The notes: generated by a model from the sequence alone, not told the origin. 47,215 nucleotides of DNA from Aquitalea pelogenes (GCF_001515305.1 NZ_LNQV01000034.1:1-47215), one strand, 5' to 3'. Positions 29,071 through 37,521 are shown, numbered from the stretch's first letter. Numbers and translations are program-made.

Positions 29071-32000
29071 TCCGCCACCTTGGCTGATGACGGGGCCTGG
29101 GCACCCGGTAACACAAACACCCGTTCCGGCAGGCTGAACTGGCGCAGCTTGAGCAAGGCCAGCGGGCCATCAGCCGCGCTGGTGCGCAGGATATAGCGCG
29201 CTGTCAGCCCATCGGGCAGGGCAAAGTCCAGCTGGTAACGCGCCTTGTCCAGTTGCTCCACCTTGGCCTGCTCCAGCAGACGGATAAATGCCCAGCGCCC
29301 GTTGAATGCCAGCGTTTGCCGGCTACCGGTCTTCAGCGATTCCCACACCAGTTGACTGCCTGGCTGCTGGGCATGGCCCGGCCAGCGCAATGCGCTCCAG
29401 CTGGCTTGCTGGTTGAAATAACTCACGGTTTGCCCATCCACCGTCAATTCGGTGCGGACCAGGCCGGGCATCGCCACCGGCTGCAGTTCAAAGCTGTAAG
29501 CAGCGTCCCCTTCGGTAAACCAGCGGCTGGCCAGCCGACTGAGGCTGTTGACGGCATTGAGGAAGGCAGCATCAAACGGCGCAGCATTGGCCAGATTGGG
29601 GCTGGGCAGCCATTGGTCACCTTCCTGCACCAGCGCACCGCCCAGGGTTTGCTGCAAGAAGCGGGCTATTTCGCCCTGTTGCGGGGCCAGATAGCGGCCA
29701 AGGGCCGGAATGGCGGCATCGTTGTCGGTACTGTTGAAGGGGTAACGTCCGCTCATCTCGCTGCCCCAGGGCAGTACGATGCTGCGCCGCCACAGCGCAT
29801 TGATGTCCGCCGCCGCAGGCAACAGCACCACGGCACCGGCCTCATCCAGCGGGCTGACAAAGGCTTGCTGGGCAAACCCCGCCCATTCCTGGCCCAGGCT
29901 GGCGGCCAGCAGCGCGGCGTATTTCTGGCCGTCGCTGATTTCATTCTGCCGTCCTTGAAACAGCGCCTGGGCCAGTTGGCGGGCTGCCGCATCCGGATTG
30001 GGGCTGGCGGCCAGTTGTTGCAGTTTCAGCCGTACTGCGGTGAGGGTTTCCAGATAGCGGGTCAGGCTGACGCTGCTGGCCGGTGCGCTATTGCCCGTGT
30101 TATTGCCATCTGGCGGAACGCTGAGTGCCAGCAAGGGGCCAAAGGCGGCGCTCAGCGGGTCGGCTGCAGCCTGCGGCTCGTTTGCTGCATTCTTGCCCAC
30201 CAGTTGGCGGGTTTTATCCAGCAGATTGCTGGCCAGTGACTTCTCTGCCGCCCCGGCGCGGCCCTGATATTGCAACATCGCCATCAAGGCTTGCAGCGGC
30301 GAGCGTTGCGGGTCGGCATAGGCATTCAACTGTTCGCTGGCGGCGGCCAGCGATGTGGTGTTCTGCCAGTGCAGCCGGTTAAGAAAGGCCTGCCAGGCGG
30401 CAGCATAATCGGCAAAGTAGCGCTGGCGCAGCCGTTGCGCCAGCACCGGCCCCTCGTTCTTGCTGCTGGCAACGCCTAATACCCAGCCCGCCTCGCTACC
30501 CTGTTTGGGGTCGGCCTGCTCAAACGCCTCCTTCAAATATCCTTCCCAGGCCTCGCGGGTATAAATGCCCGCTACGGTGCCGGGCAGGGCAAACAGCCCG
30601 CGGCTATCCACCCCCGGCAGCAGGCTGGCGGCACTGCGTGGCGGGTACTTGGCTGCTGCCTGTTTCAGGATGGTTTGGTACAGCGTGGCATCGTCATGCT
30701 CGATGCCATTAAGCGATAACAGTGTCTGGCGCGCCGCAGCCACCACGGCGGGGTCGGCAGCCTGCCGCCAGCCTGCCTGGCCTGGCAGGTGCTGGCTGTA
30801 AAAGCGCAGCACATCGGCCCGCCTGCCTTGTGCCAGCCCATCCGCCTGCAAGAGTTGCGCGCTCAGGAAGGCAGGCTGCGCCCGTGCCGGCTGGTCCAGC
30901 ATCAGGTAAGCCTTCAGGCTGTCATAGCCTTGCCGTTGTGCCTGCTGCAGCAAGGCATTGTCGCTGCTGGTCAAGGGCAGCTCATTCAAGGCCAGTAACA
31001 CCTGACGCAGATTCTGTCGTGCCGGCTCCACCAGCCAGCGCTGTGCGGCCTTGCCATAGCCATCCAGCAAGGCCTGCTGTACTGCAGGCAGCTGGTTCAG
31101 GCCCAAACGCCACCACCACGGCAAACCCTGACGCTGTGCCTGCTGCAATTGACTGATCTGCTGTTGCACCGCCCCTAGCGTAGGCAGGGCCACGGTCAGC
31201 GATGTGGCCTGTTGCAGCGCCTGCTGTTGTTGTTTTGCCTGCTGGATCATCTGGAAATTGTGCTGAAACGACAGCGCCACTCCCAATAGCAGCAAGCCGA
31301 CCATGGCGGTGACCGCCCAGCCTGCCTTGTCGCTGTGCGACAGCCGGTGTCTGCGTGGCGAAAACTGCTGCCAGGGTCGTGTGGTGGCGGGGAGTCGCGC
31401 TGTGTCGTCTGCCACCCAGCCTAGCTGCACCAGCGGCTGCCCCGGCGGTAACTGCTGGCTGATGGCGCGTAGCTGCTGTACCAAGTGTTTGGTGACGTCG
31501 GGCTGGTCCAGCGCCGCCGACAGCGCCAGACGCTTGTTGTCCGACGACTTCTTTAACACATCCGCCTGCCCCTCTACGGCCAGCGTCCAGGCCAGCTGCT
31601 GCAAATCGCGGGTGGTGGTTTCCGTGTTGCTGGCATCCCGTATCTGACAGACCACCCCACCGGCAGGCACGGGCCAGCCGCTCAGTGCCAGGCACAGCGG
31701 CAGCCGCCAGCCACTGCGCTGGTTGAAATCCAGCAACTGTTGCAGCGCCGGGCTGCCCACGTCCGGTAGCGTGGGTGCCACCAGCATCACGCCGTCCAGC
31801 GGTGGACGCCAGTGGCCACGCAGGGTACGCAGTACCCGGTCTTCCACATCATCAGGTTTGACATAAAACACGCTTTCCGTGTCCTGCCAGCAGGCCTGAA
31901 TAGTGGCATCGCTGGTTTGTGGAACGGATACCTCGGCTTGTGCGCTGTGTAACACCGCCACCCAGGCTTTGATGGTTCGCCATTTACCCGGATAGCGTTG

Positions 32001-32327
32001 CTGCATGTATTGGCGAGGGCTCAGCCAGGATTTGACGTCAGGGGACGCAAATGCCCCTGCTGCTGTCCTGCCGCTCACGTGTTCGGGCGGGATGGCCTGA
32101 CGTTCTGCCTGCCTGATCCACAGATAAGCCACCACACTGGGCAAACTCAGTAGCGCAATACACAGGCCGATGCTCCAGGCCACCCGTTCCGGTTGCTTGG
32201 TATAAAAGCCACCCAGGTACAGATTGGCAATCAGCAGCAAGGCCATGCATAACAGCAGCAATGACAATGCCAGTACGACAGCCCGGATACGTAATTTTCC
32301 TGTCGGTTTCAGCAGGGAGGAATTCAT
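29067..32327 (-). CDS. tssM: T6SS inner-membrane complex protein TssM (IcmF family)
   Basis: A 1086-residue protein with the TssM topology: a membrane hairpin (about 16-40 and 49-71), a cytoplasmic domain (about 72-340), a third membrane segment (about 345-365) and a large periplasmic part. The periplasmic region has the family marks PWGSEMSGRYPFNST, a FLQQTLG-like stretch before it and, near the end, LRWPGHAQQPGSQLVW, in the place of the WPGP motif. The cytoplasmic domain shows no Walker A (GxxxxGKT/S), so it probably does not hydrolyse ATP, as is known for some TssM proteins. AAAGGA lies nine bases before the ATG. Here it is the last gene of the locus, apart from tssK-tssL. Confidence 0.88.
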   Translation of the reverse strand: MNSSLLKPTGKLRIRAVVLALSLLLLCMALLLIANLYLGGFYTKQPERVAWSIGLCIALLSLPSVVAYLWIRQAERQAIPPEHVSGRTAAGAFASPDVKSWLSPRQYMQQRYPGKWRTIKAWVAVLHSAQAEVSVPQTSDATIQACWQDTESVFYVKPDDVEDRVLRTLRGHWRPPLDGVMLVAPTLPDVGSPALQQLLDFNQRSGWRLPLCLALSGWPVPAGGVVCQIRDASNTETTTRDLQQLAWTLAVEGQADVLKKSSDNKRLALSAALDQPDVTKHLVQQLRAISQQLPPGQPLVQLGWVADDTARLPATTRPWQQFSPRRHRLSHSDKAGWAVTAMVGLLLLGVALSFQHNFQMIQQAKQQQQALQQATSLTVALPTLGAVQQQISQLQQAQRQGLPWWWRLGLNQLPAVQQALLDGYGKAAQRWLVEPARQNLRQVLLALNELPLTSSDNALLQQAQRQGYDSLKAYLMLDQPARAQPAFLSAQLLQADGLAQGRRADVLRFYSQHLPGQAGWRQAADPAVVAAARQTLLSLNGIEHDDATLYQTILKQAAAKYPPRSAASLLPGVDSRGLFALPGTVAGIYTREAWEGYLKEAFEQADPKQGSEAGWVLGVASSKNEGPVLAQRLRQRYFADYAAAWQAFLNRLHWQNTTSLAAASEQLNAYADPQRSPLQALMAMLQYQGRAGAAEKSLASNLLDKTRQLVGKNAANEPQAAADPLSAAFGPLLALSVPPDGNNTGNSAPASSVSLTRYLETLTAVRLKLQQLAASPNPDAAARQLAQALFQGRQNEISDGQKYAALLAASLGQEWAGFAQQAFVSPLDEAGAVVLLPAAADINALWRRSIVLPWGSEMSGRYPFNSTDNDAAIPALGRYLAPQQGEIARFLQQTLGGALVQEGDQWLPSPNLANAAPFDAAFLNAVNSLSRLASRWFTEGDAAYSFELQPVAMPGLVRTELTVDGQTVSYFNQQASWSALRWPGHAQQPGSQLVWESLKTGSRQTLAFNGRWAFIRLLEQAKVEQLDKARYQLDFALPDGLTARYILRTSAADGPLALLKLRQFSLPERVFVLPGAQAPSSAKVAD

Positions 32328-32372
32328 TGAAATAATCCTTTAGACGCCTGATTGGCTACTGCATGACGGTGA

Positions 32373-32650
32373 TCAACCATGGGCATTGGCATGTCCAACC
32401 ACGACGATACGAGGCTTGGGCTGGCAGCGGCAGTTGCACAAGTCATCTTGCAGGGCAATGCGTTTGCCATGGCTCAACAGGCTGTGCCGTTCCCCGACAC
32501 AAACAATCCGGCCGTGCTGTTACATGCAGGGCAACTGACCGGGTCATTTTCATAAGCCATTTTTTTGCCATGAATCAGGCCGGGGCCGGAGGCATGTACG
32601 GTGCCGCCTGCCGTGGTTTTGTCACCGTCCACTGCAATTAAGCGTTTCAT
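32373..32650 (-). CDS. PAAR-type spike-tip protein, frameshifted near 32514
   Basis: The ATG at 32650 overlaps the stop of the upstream two-TM gene (ATGA). The first half (KRLIAVDGDKTTAGGTVHAS...ENDPVSCPACNS) is the start of a PAAR protein that hits a TGA at 32469-32471 region. In the frame one base back, HGRIVCVGERHSLLSHGKR and IALQDDLCNC continue to a stop at 32373-32375. One added base near GTGCT at 32514-32518 joins them into about 92 residues. PAAR proteins cap the VgrG trimer and often carry effectors. Being too short and broken, it would escape ordinary gene calling. Confidence 0.75.
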
Positions 32651-33819
32651 GGTTTTCCTTTTGTTAGCGGTACCGCTGGCGTGATAATGCCCAGCCAGTC
32701 TTGCTGGCTGTCCTTGGCCAGCCAGCCGGTGGCGCGTTCATTGATATTTGCCTGATCCATCGCACGCAGCAGGGTGATCCAGGCCTGCAGTGGACCCAGG
32801 TCTCCCCAATAGGCCTGCTGTGCTTGTTCCTGCAAGGACCAGCTCGCCTCTTCCAGCCAGGTATTGGACTGGCTGCTGGCTGACAGATAAGCAGCCGGGG
32901 CCTCATCCAGTGCTGCATTGTCTTGTGCACGCTGTACATGTTGGCTGTCAGACAAAGGGACCGGGCGATGCAGCCGAAATGCACCGCCATCGCAGCCCAG
33001 CATGATGGCGAATGCCGCTTCAGCTGCCGGTAGGCTGCGGCTGACATCGCTGGCCGGGCAGTGCAGGCCCAGGCAGATGATTGTTGCCACGGGGCGGGTT
33101 TCATCGTGCAGTCGGTCGATGATGTATTCCAGCATCGCCACACTGCCTTCCAGTTGTGGATGAGGTGGCAGATGCAGGCCGTATTGCTGCATTTGCACAC
33201 GCAAGGCAGACCATGCCGCCGCACTCCCACACCAGGCAAAGCCACAGGCTTGCATGCGGCTGCCATGCAGCCATGTGGCTAATGTTTTGGCCAGCTTGGC
33301 CAGGATGGCATCCTGCCGCTGTTGCCAGGTGGCATCGGCAAGTGTCAGCACATCGGCCATCCTGAGCACCCCTTCCTTGGCCTGAGGCGGGGCCGCGTGC
33401 AGGCCGCGTGCCAGCTTGTCCCGGCTGGGCGTATCGCTACATGCAGGCCCCCATAACATGGAATCCCGCACGCTGGCACTCTCCTGACGGCACCTCAGCC
33501 ACCAGGCATGGTGCTCAGCCTGGGTATGCTGCTGGACAGCGGCATACAGTTGCCACAAGGCATACCAAGCCAGTCGCAGCGATACCGCTATGCCGGCCAG
33601 CAAGCATCCGGGCAGCAAGGCATACCACCAAAACTGCTCCCGTTGTGCTGTGCTCGGTGTGCCCTGGCTGAACCACCACAAGGTGAGCAGGGCATCACCG
33701 GCTACCAGCACTACACTCAGCAACAGGCAGGGCCAGATACGGGGTGGTGTCGCCAGCGGGACTGCGGCATAAGCCGGTGTACTGGCATGCCGCAGTGCTG
33801 CATCCATGGTGCAGTGCAT
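32647..33819 (-). CDS. Two-TM membrane protein between tle1 and the PAAR gene, function unknown
   Basis: A 390-residue protein not recognised as a named family. Two membrane segments lie at about 29-50 (PCLLLSVVLVAGDALLTLWW) and 64-88; the remaining 300 residues are probably cytoplasmic. Visible stretches are RPVATIICLGLHCPA, FAIMLGCDGGAF and GWLAKDSQQDWLGIITP. The ATG shares its A with the tle1 stop (TAATG), after GGGGGAGG, and its own stop overlaps the PAAR start (ATGA). It is therefore locked into translation between the effector and the spike tip. An effector-loading or adaptor role is inferred from position; the Tla-type lipase adaptors are one candidate family to test. Confidence 0.7.
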   Translation of the reverse strand: MHCTMDAALRHASTPAYAAVPLATPPRIWPCLLLSVVLVAGDALLTLWWFSQGTPSTAQREQFWWYALLPGCLLAGIAVSLRLAWYALWQLYAAVQQHTQAEHHAWWLRCRQESASVRDSMLWGPACSDTPSRDKLARGLHAAPPQAKEGVLRMADVLTLADATWQQRQDAILAKLAKTLATWLHGSRMQACGFAWCGSAAAWSALRVQMQQYGLHLPPHPQLEGSVAMLEYIIDRLHDETRPVATIICLGLHCPASDVSRSLPAAEAAFAIMLGCDGGAFRLHRPVPLSDSQHVQRAQDNAALDEAPAAYLSASSQSNTWLEEASWSLQEQAQQAYWGDLGPLQAWITLLRAMDQANINERATGWLAKDSQQDWLGIITPAVPLTKGKP

Positions 33820-36092
33820 TAGCCTCCCCCTTGCTGCCCGGCCAATTCCGCCGGCTGTGCCTGAGCCCCGGCAGGCGGTTCGCAGCTTGCCGCCGCTTTT
33901 TGCAAGGCGTTCAGATAGCGCTTGTTGGTGATGTCGTCGTACAGAATGGTCCGCAAGCGGAAGTAGCTGCCGTCCGTCTCGCGGTTGCCGGTGGCCGCCA
34001 TCATGAACCAGGCGCGCGAGTCGTGTACGTGCTCGTCAAACAAGGCCAGCAGATCGCGGTTGGCCGCAGCGGTCAGCCCCTGGCCATTGCCTGCGTCACG
34101 CCAGCGTTGCTCGCCTTCGCGCAGCAAATACACCCCTTCGTATTCGTGGTCCGGGTTGATCGGGCGGGAGAACAGCGTGCTCAGCCACAGGCCAGTTTGG
34201 GTCAAGGTCCAATGCCAGGGGCGTTTCCAGTCCGGGTCGCTGTCAATCAGGCTGGCCTGGCCCGGCTCGGCCAGCGGGCTGGGCAGGCGCTTGCCCTTTT
34301 CATTGAACCGCTGGTCTACCCGCCGCCAGTGCAGATAGTCTTCGCGAAACTCCAGCGCCGCTTCGCGCAGCTGTGAGTGGTCCATGCTGGGGTCGAAGTC
34401 CTTGGCGGGGGACGGCACGCTCAGCCCCGGTACCACCTGGCCGCTGCGCGGGTCCACCACGCCGGGCGGGGCCGGGTTGGCCGCCACCTTGTCCTGCGCT
34501 TTTTGTACATCGCGCATGGTGCTGCCGGGGCGGTTGATCACGGCGGCCAGTTCGTCCTGCGCCTGTTCATGCGCCTGCGCTTGCTGCCAGGTGGTTTTGG
34601 CCCAGTCGTTATGCATGGCATCGTCCGGCGGAATACGGCGGAAGGCGGCGGTTTGCTCCTGCTGCACCCCGCCGCTGCCGCCCAGGCCACCGGCAAAGCG
34701 TTCGATGCGCCAGGCGGTGATCAGCGCGGTTTGCTTGACCACGATTTTTTCCACCGTGTCTTCGTCGCAGTCACGCAGTTGCGCCCAGGCGTTGAAGCGG
34801 GTGATCAGGTTATTACTTACTTTAAATTGTTCTTGAACCTCGCTGTCCATCCAGCGCCAGCTTTCGATACCGGCCAGCTTGCCTTCGCTGGTGTCGTAGG
34901 ATTCTTTCGGCACCGTCATTGGCGCAGCGGCACGGAAAGCCAGCAGGTACATGCGGCGCAGGGCAATCTGCGACAGTTGCATGCCCACCTCGCCGCCACA
35001 GCGGCCTTGCTCGCACAGGCCGTAGCCACCGCCGACATCGGAATGCACGCCGGGGTAGACAAATTCTCCCAGATTACCTGCCGGGTAGCGGCCGGACGGC
35101 AGGCGGGTGGAATCCAGCGGAAAGCAGATGCGCTGCTCGTGCGCCGCCACCAGATGCACATGCTGGCCGATAAAGCCGGGGGCCTGCGGCAGCGGCATGG
35201 TATTGTCCGCCCAGTCCATATGGCCCAGCGCCGGCGGGCGGATGGCGGCCAGCCCCACCGAGGCCACGGTATCGAACAGGCCGACAAACGGCACCTTGAC
35301 CGGCACGCCAAACAGCCGGTACTTGCCATCTTCACCGTACTCGCACAGCTCCAGCAGCCAGTGCAAGAAGGCGCGCGCCTCGGCAGCACCACGGGAGAAG
35401 CCATACACATGCACCCGCAAACCAGCCAGTTTGGGTGCTTGCTGCACCTCCAGATGCTGAATGATGGAAGCCATGCCATTGCGCATGGCCTGGTGGCGGC
35501 GCTTGCTGGGCGGCACCGGCCCCTGCCGCTTGGTATCCCAGTGATTGAGCTCGCCATTCACCATGTCACAGGCAATGCGATAGGCTTCCTCGGTGGTCAG
35601 GATTTCCGGTTGGTCCGGGTCCGGGCTTTTACTGCGCCGCAGTGCATCAATCAGCCGGGTCAGCCCCCACAGAATGCGCATCTGCCCGCCCGCGGCGTAT
35701 TTCAGTCCGGCGGCGGAGAAGCTCATTTCATGGATTTCCTTGAACTGGGTGCCCACCCCTTGCAGATAGTAGGAAAAATAGCCATCGCGCGCCGCGCGCT
35801 CCCCCTGGATGGAAGCATCGTATAGCCGGGCAATATTGGAGTGGCTGTTGGTGAGCCGGTCGGTGGCGCGGTGGTTATTGGTGCCATCGAAGAACAGCGA
35901 CACATTGGTCACCAGCCCGCAAGGGGGCGGGCGGCGCTGGGCGCGCGCGGCCAGGCAGGCCTCCTGCATTTCCTGTTGCTGCACATAGCGCGTATTGCGT
36001 AATTCCTGGGCATCACTGGGGAAGGCATCCAGTTGCTCATCCCAGGGGGCGGCCAGTTGGGCGTGTTCCAGGTTTATTGCGCTTTCGGACAT
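33819..36092 (-). CDS. tle1: T6SS phospholipase effector, Tle1 family (DUF2235)
   Basis: A 757-residue antibacterial lipase of the Tle1 family. The alpha/beta-hydrolase part starts at VSLFFDGTNNH (about 64-74). The presumed catalytic triad is Ser233 in VYGFSRGAAEAR, Asp274 in VGLFDTVASVG and His350 in YPGVHSDVGGGYG. Tle1 enzymes are PLA-type phospholipases that attack target-cell membranes. Residues 1-40 form a leader that is repeated in the two upstream DUF3304 genes; hydrolase homology begins only after residue 55. The start at 36092 overlaps the upstream lipoprotein gene by 19 bases. The neighbours are two candidate immunity lipoproteins, a DUF4123 chaperone, vgrG and PAAR. Confidence 0.92.
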   Translation of the reverse strand: MSESAINLEHAQLAAPWDEQLDAFPSDAQELRNTRYVQQQEMQEACLAARAQRRPPPCGLVTNVSLFFDGTNNHRATDRLTNSHSNIARLYDASIQGERAARDGYFSYYLQGVGTQFKEIHEMSFSAAGLKYAAGGQMRILWGLTRLIDALRRSKSPDPDQPEILTTEEAYRIACDMVNGELNHWDTKRQGPVPPSKRRHQAMRNGMASIIQHLEVQQAPKLAGLRVHVYGFSRGAAEARAFLHWLLELCEYGEDGKYRLFGVPVKVPFVGLFDTVASVGLAAIRPPALGHMDWADNTMPLPQAPGFIGQHVHLVAAHEQRICFPLDSTRLPSGRYPAGNLGEFVYPGVHSDVGGGYGLCEQGRCGGEVGMQLSQIALRRMYLLAFRAAAPMTVPKESYDTSEGKLAGIESWRWMDSEVQEQFKVSNNLITRFNAWAQLRDCDEDTVEKIVVKQTALITAWRIERFAGGLGGSGGVQQEQTAAFRRIPPDDAMHNDWAKTTWQQAQAHEQAQDELAAVINRPGSTMRDVQKAQDKVAANPAPPGVVDPRSGQVVPGLSVPSPAKDFDPSMDHSQLREAALEFREDYLHWRRVDQRFNEKGKRLPSPLAEPGQASLIDSDPDWKRPWHWTLTQTGLWLSTLFSRPINPDHEYEGVYLLREGEQRWRDAGNGQGLTAAANRDLLALFDEHVHDSRAWFMMAATGNRETDGSYFRLRTILYDDITNKRYLNALQKAAASCEPPAGAQAQPAELAGQQGGG
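35973..36092 (-). repeat. 120-bp 5' leader repeat, copy 1 (tle1)
   Basis: The first 40 codons of tle1. Compared with copy 3 it differs at about four bases, and with copy 2 at about eight or nine. The matching ends sharply after the QQQ codons, where tle1 continues with EMQEACLAAR and the other two with LWRHGIRW. Confidence 0.9.
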
Positions 36093-36736
36093 GACTGACC
36101 CTCCATCTGTTTGGCTTCAGCTCTCCACTTGGCCAATGTGGGAAAAACCTGTTTGCTATCAATCACCAGCCTCACCTGATGGCAGGGCAGGAAGGCCAGA
36201 TTGATGCCATAGGTATCCTGGTACGGCGGAATCTCCACCTGCGCGCTGTAGTGCTGGTAGCTGGCCCGAATCTTTTTCATGTATGCATCAAATTTTTCAG
36301 GTTCTTTATCCATATTTGGTGCACACCCCAAGCAAGGATTGGGGTCCTCCACCCAGCGCACGGTGGCCATCAGGCCGGGACGCCAGGTGCGCGGCAGCGT
36401 GGCGCAGCACTCCTCGCCGCCGGACACCCCGGCCACACCCAGAAACTCAAACGTGACGGATTTGACGGTGTAGATATGCGGGTTGAAGTCATACAGATGG
36501 GTAGGCACGCCGATCAGCCCGCCACCCGGCCCGGCCAGGCTGGAGCACGCTGCCAGCCAGGGCAGCAGCAGGCAGAGCAGCGCGCGTTTAAGCCAGCGGA
36601 TGCCGTGCCGCCAGAGCTGTTGCTGCAAATAGCGCATATCGCGCAGCTGCTGGGCATCACTGGGGAAGGCATCCAGTTGCTCATCCCAGGGGGCGGCCAG
36701 TTGGGCGTGTTCCAGGTTTATTGGGCTTTCGGACAT
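36074..36736 (-). CDS. DUF3304 lipoprotein A, candidate Tle1 immunity protein
   Basis: A 220-residue protein in three parts: the 40-residue leader shared with Tle1, a positively charged stretch and lipobox (RWLKRALLCLLLPWLAAC, Cys about 64), and a DUF3304 domain (GGEECCATLPRTWRPGLMATVRW). DUF3304 lipoproteins often flank Tle1 genes and are likely periplasmic immunity proteins. If translation starts at the ATG, the signal lies 50 residues in, which is unusual; a TTG at codon 37 would give a normal lipoprotein signal. Its last 19 bases overlap the tle1 start. It is a near duplicate of gene B, with the greatest divergence in the last third. Confidence 0.85.
   Translation of the reverse strand: MSESPINLEHAQLAAPWDEQLDAFPSDAQQLRDMRYLQQQLWRHGIRWLKRALLCLLLPWLAACSSLAGPGGGLIGVPTHLYDFNPHIYTVKSVTFEFLGVAGVSGGEECCATLPRTWRPGLMATVRWVEDPNPCLGCAPNMDKEPEKFDAYMKKIRASYQHYSAQVEIPPYQDTYGINLAFLPCHQVRLVIDSKQVFPTLAKWRAEAKQMEGQSCPKAQ
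36617..36736 (-). repeat. 120-bp 5' leader repeat, copy 2 (DUF3304 gene A)
   Basis: The same 40 codons at the start of gene A, exactly 644 bases from copy 1. Most differences lie in codons 29-37 (QLRDMRYLQQQ instead of ELRNTRYVQQQ). Confidence 0.9.
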
Positions 36737-37380
36737 GACTGACCCTCCAGTTGTTTGGCTTCAGCTCTCCACTGCTTGATCAGTGGATATTTCTGTTGGC
36801 AATCCAGTACCAGCCGTACCTGATGGCAGGGCAGGAACACCAGATTCAGGCCGCAGGTACTGCCATATTGTGGAATCTCCACCTGTGCGCTGTAGTGCTG
36901 GTAGCTGGCTTCTTTCTTTTTCACATATTCAAGAAATTTGCTTCTTTCCTTATCCATATTTGGAGCACACCCTAAGCAAGGATTGGGGTCCTCCACCCAG
37001 CGCACGGTGGCCATCAGGCCGGGACGCCAGGTGCGGGGCAGCGTGGCGCAGCACACCTCGCCGCCGGACACCCCGGCCACACCCAGAAACTCAAACGTGA
37101 CGGATTTGACGGTGTAGATATGCGGGTTGAAGTCATACAGATGGGTAGGCACGCCGATCAGCCCGCCACCCGGCCCGGCCAGGCTGGAGCACGCTGCCAG
37201 CCAGGGCAGCAGCAGGCAGAGCAGCGCGCGTTTAAGCCAGCGGATGCCGTGCCGCCAGAGCTGTTGCTGCACATAGCGCGTGTTGCGTAATTCCTGGGCA
37301 TCACTGGGGAAGGCATCCAGCTGCTCATCCCAGGGGGCGGCCAGTTGGGCGTGCTCCAGGTTTATTGTGCTTTCGGACAT
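36718..37380 (-). CDS. DUF3304 lipoprotein B, candidate Tle1 immunity protein
   Basis: The second copy: leader, charged stretch, lipobox LAAC (Cys about 64) and DUF3304 domain (GGEVCCATLPRTWRPGL). It differs from gene A mainly after residue 125. The start at 37380 is taken because it is the repeated ATG; the frame is open back to 37491 but without similarity. A GTG at codon 37 offers an alternative start directly before the signal. It overlaps gene A by 19 bases. Divergence from gene A suggests that it may recognise a different Tle1 variant. Confidence 0.85.
   Translation of the reverse strand: MSESTINLEHAQLAAPWDEQLDAFPSDAQELRNTRYVQQQLWRHGIRWLKRALLCLLLPWLAACSSLAGPGGGLIGVPTHLYDFNPHIYTVKSVTFEFLGVAGVSGGEVCCATLPRTWRPGLMATVRWVEDPNPCLGCAPNMDKERSKFLEYVKKKEASYQHYSAQVEIPQYGSTCGLNLVFLPCHQVRLVLDCQQKYPLIKQWRAEAKQLEGQSCPKAQ
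37261..37380 (-). repeat. 120-bp 5' leader repeat, copy 3 (DUF3304 gene B)
   Basis: The third copy, again 644 bases from the previous one. It is closer to the tle1 copy than copy 2 is, including ELRNTRYVQQQ. Confidence 0.9.
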
Positions 37381-37403
37381 GGCTGATTCTGCACTTGTAA
37401 GTG

Positions 37404-37419
37404 CTCCAGTTGTTTGGCT
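37404..37419 (-). repeat. Remnant of a further DUF3304 3' end
   Basis: The 16 bases CTCCAGTTGTTTGGCT upstream of gene B are identical to 36745-36760, which encode the KQLEGQ end of gene B just before its stop. A third lipoprotein copy may once have stood here and been replaced by the AT-rich gene to the right. Confidence 0.5.
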
Positions 37420-37521
37420 GCTTATTTTTAAGATGGAAGCCCAGCTAAAAAATGTGGCTGCGCTGCACCGTTTTGCCGGGTACAACGCCATTCTTTCGCC
37501 GTTGAAAACAGTGAGCCATGC

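Larger units (their letters stand above)
36093..37380 (-). repeat. Tandem duplication of a 644-bp unit
   Basis: Units 36093-36736 and 36737-37380 are head-to-tail copies. Each contains one DUF3304 gene from its ATG and the 19-base overlap with the next gene. The leader, lipobox and cysteine-rich regions are almost identical; differences gather in the 3' third, including the region around KEPEKFDAYMKK versus KERSKFLEYVKK. Confidence 0.88.

Noticed and set aside
34377-35825. A 482-codon plus-strand open frame opposite tle1
   Set aside because: It has low-complexity antisense composition, no ribosome site and no family match; tle1 on the other strand has clear motifs.
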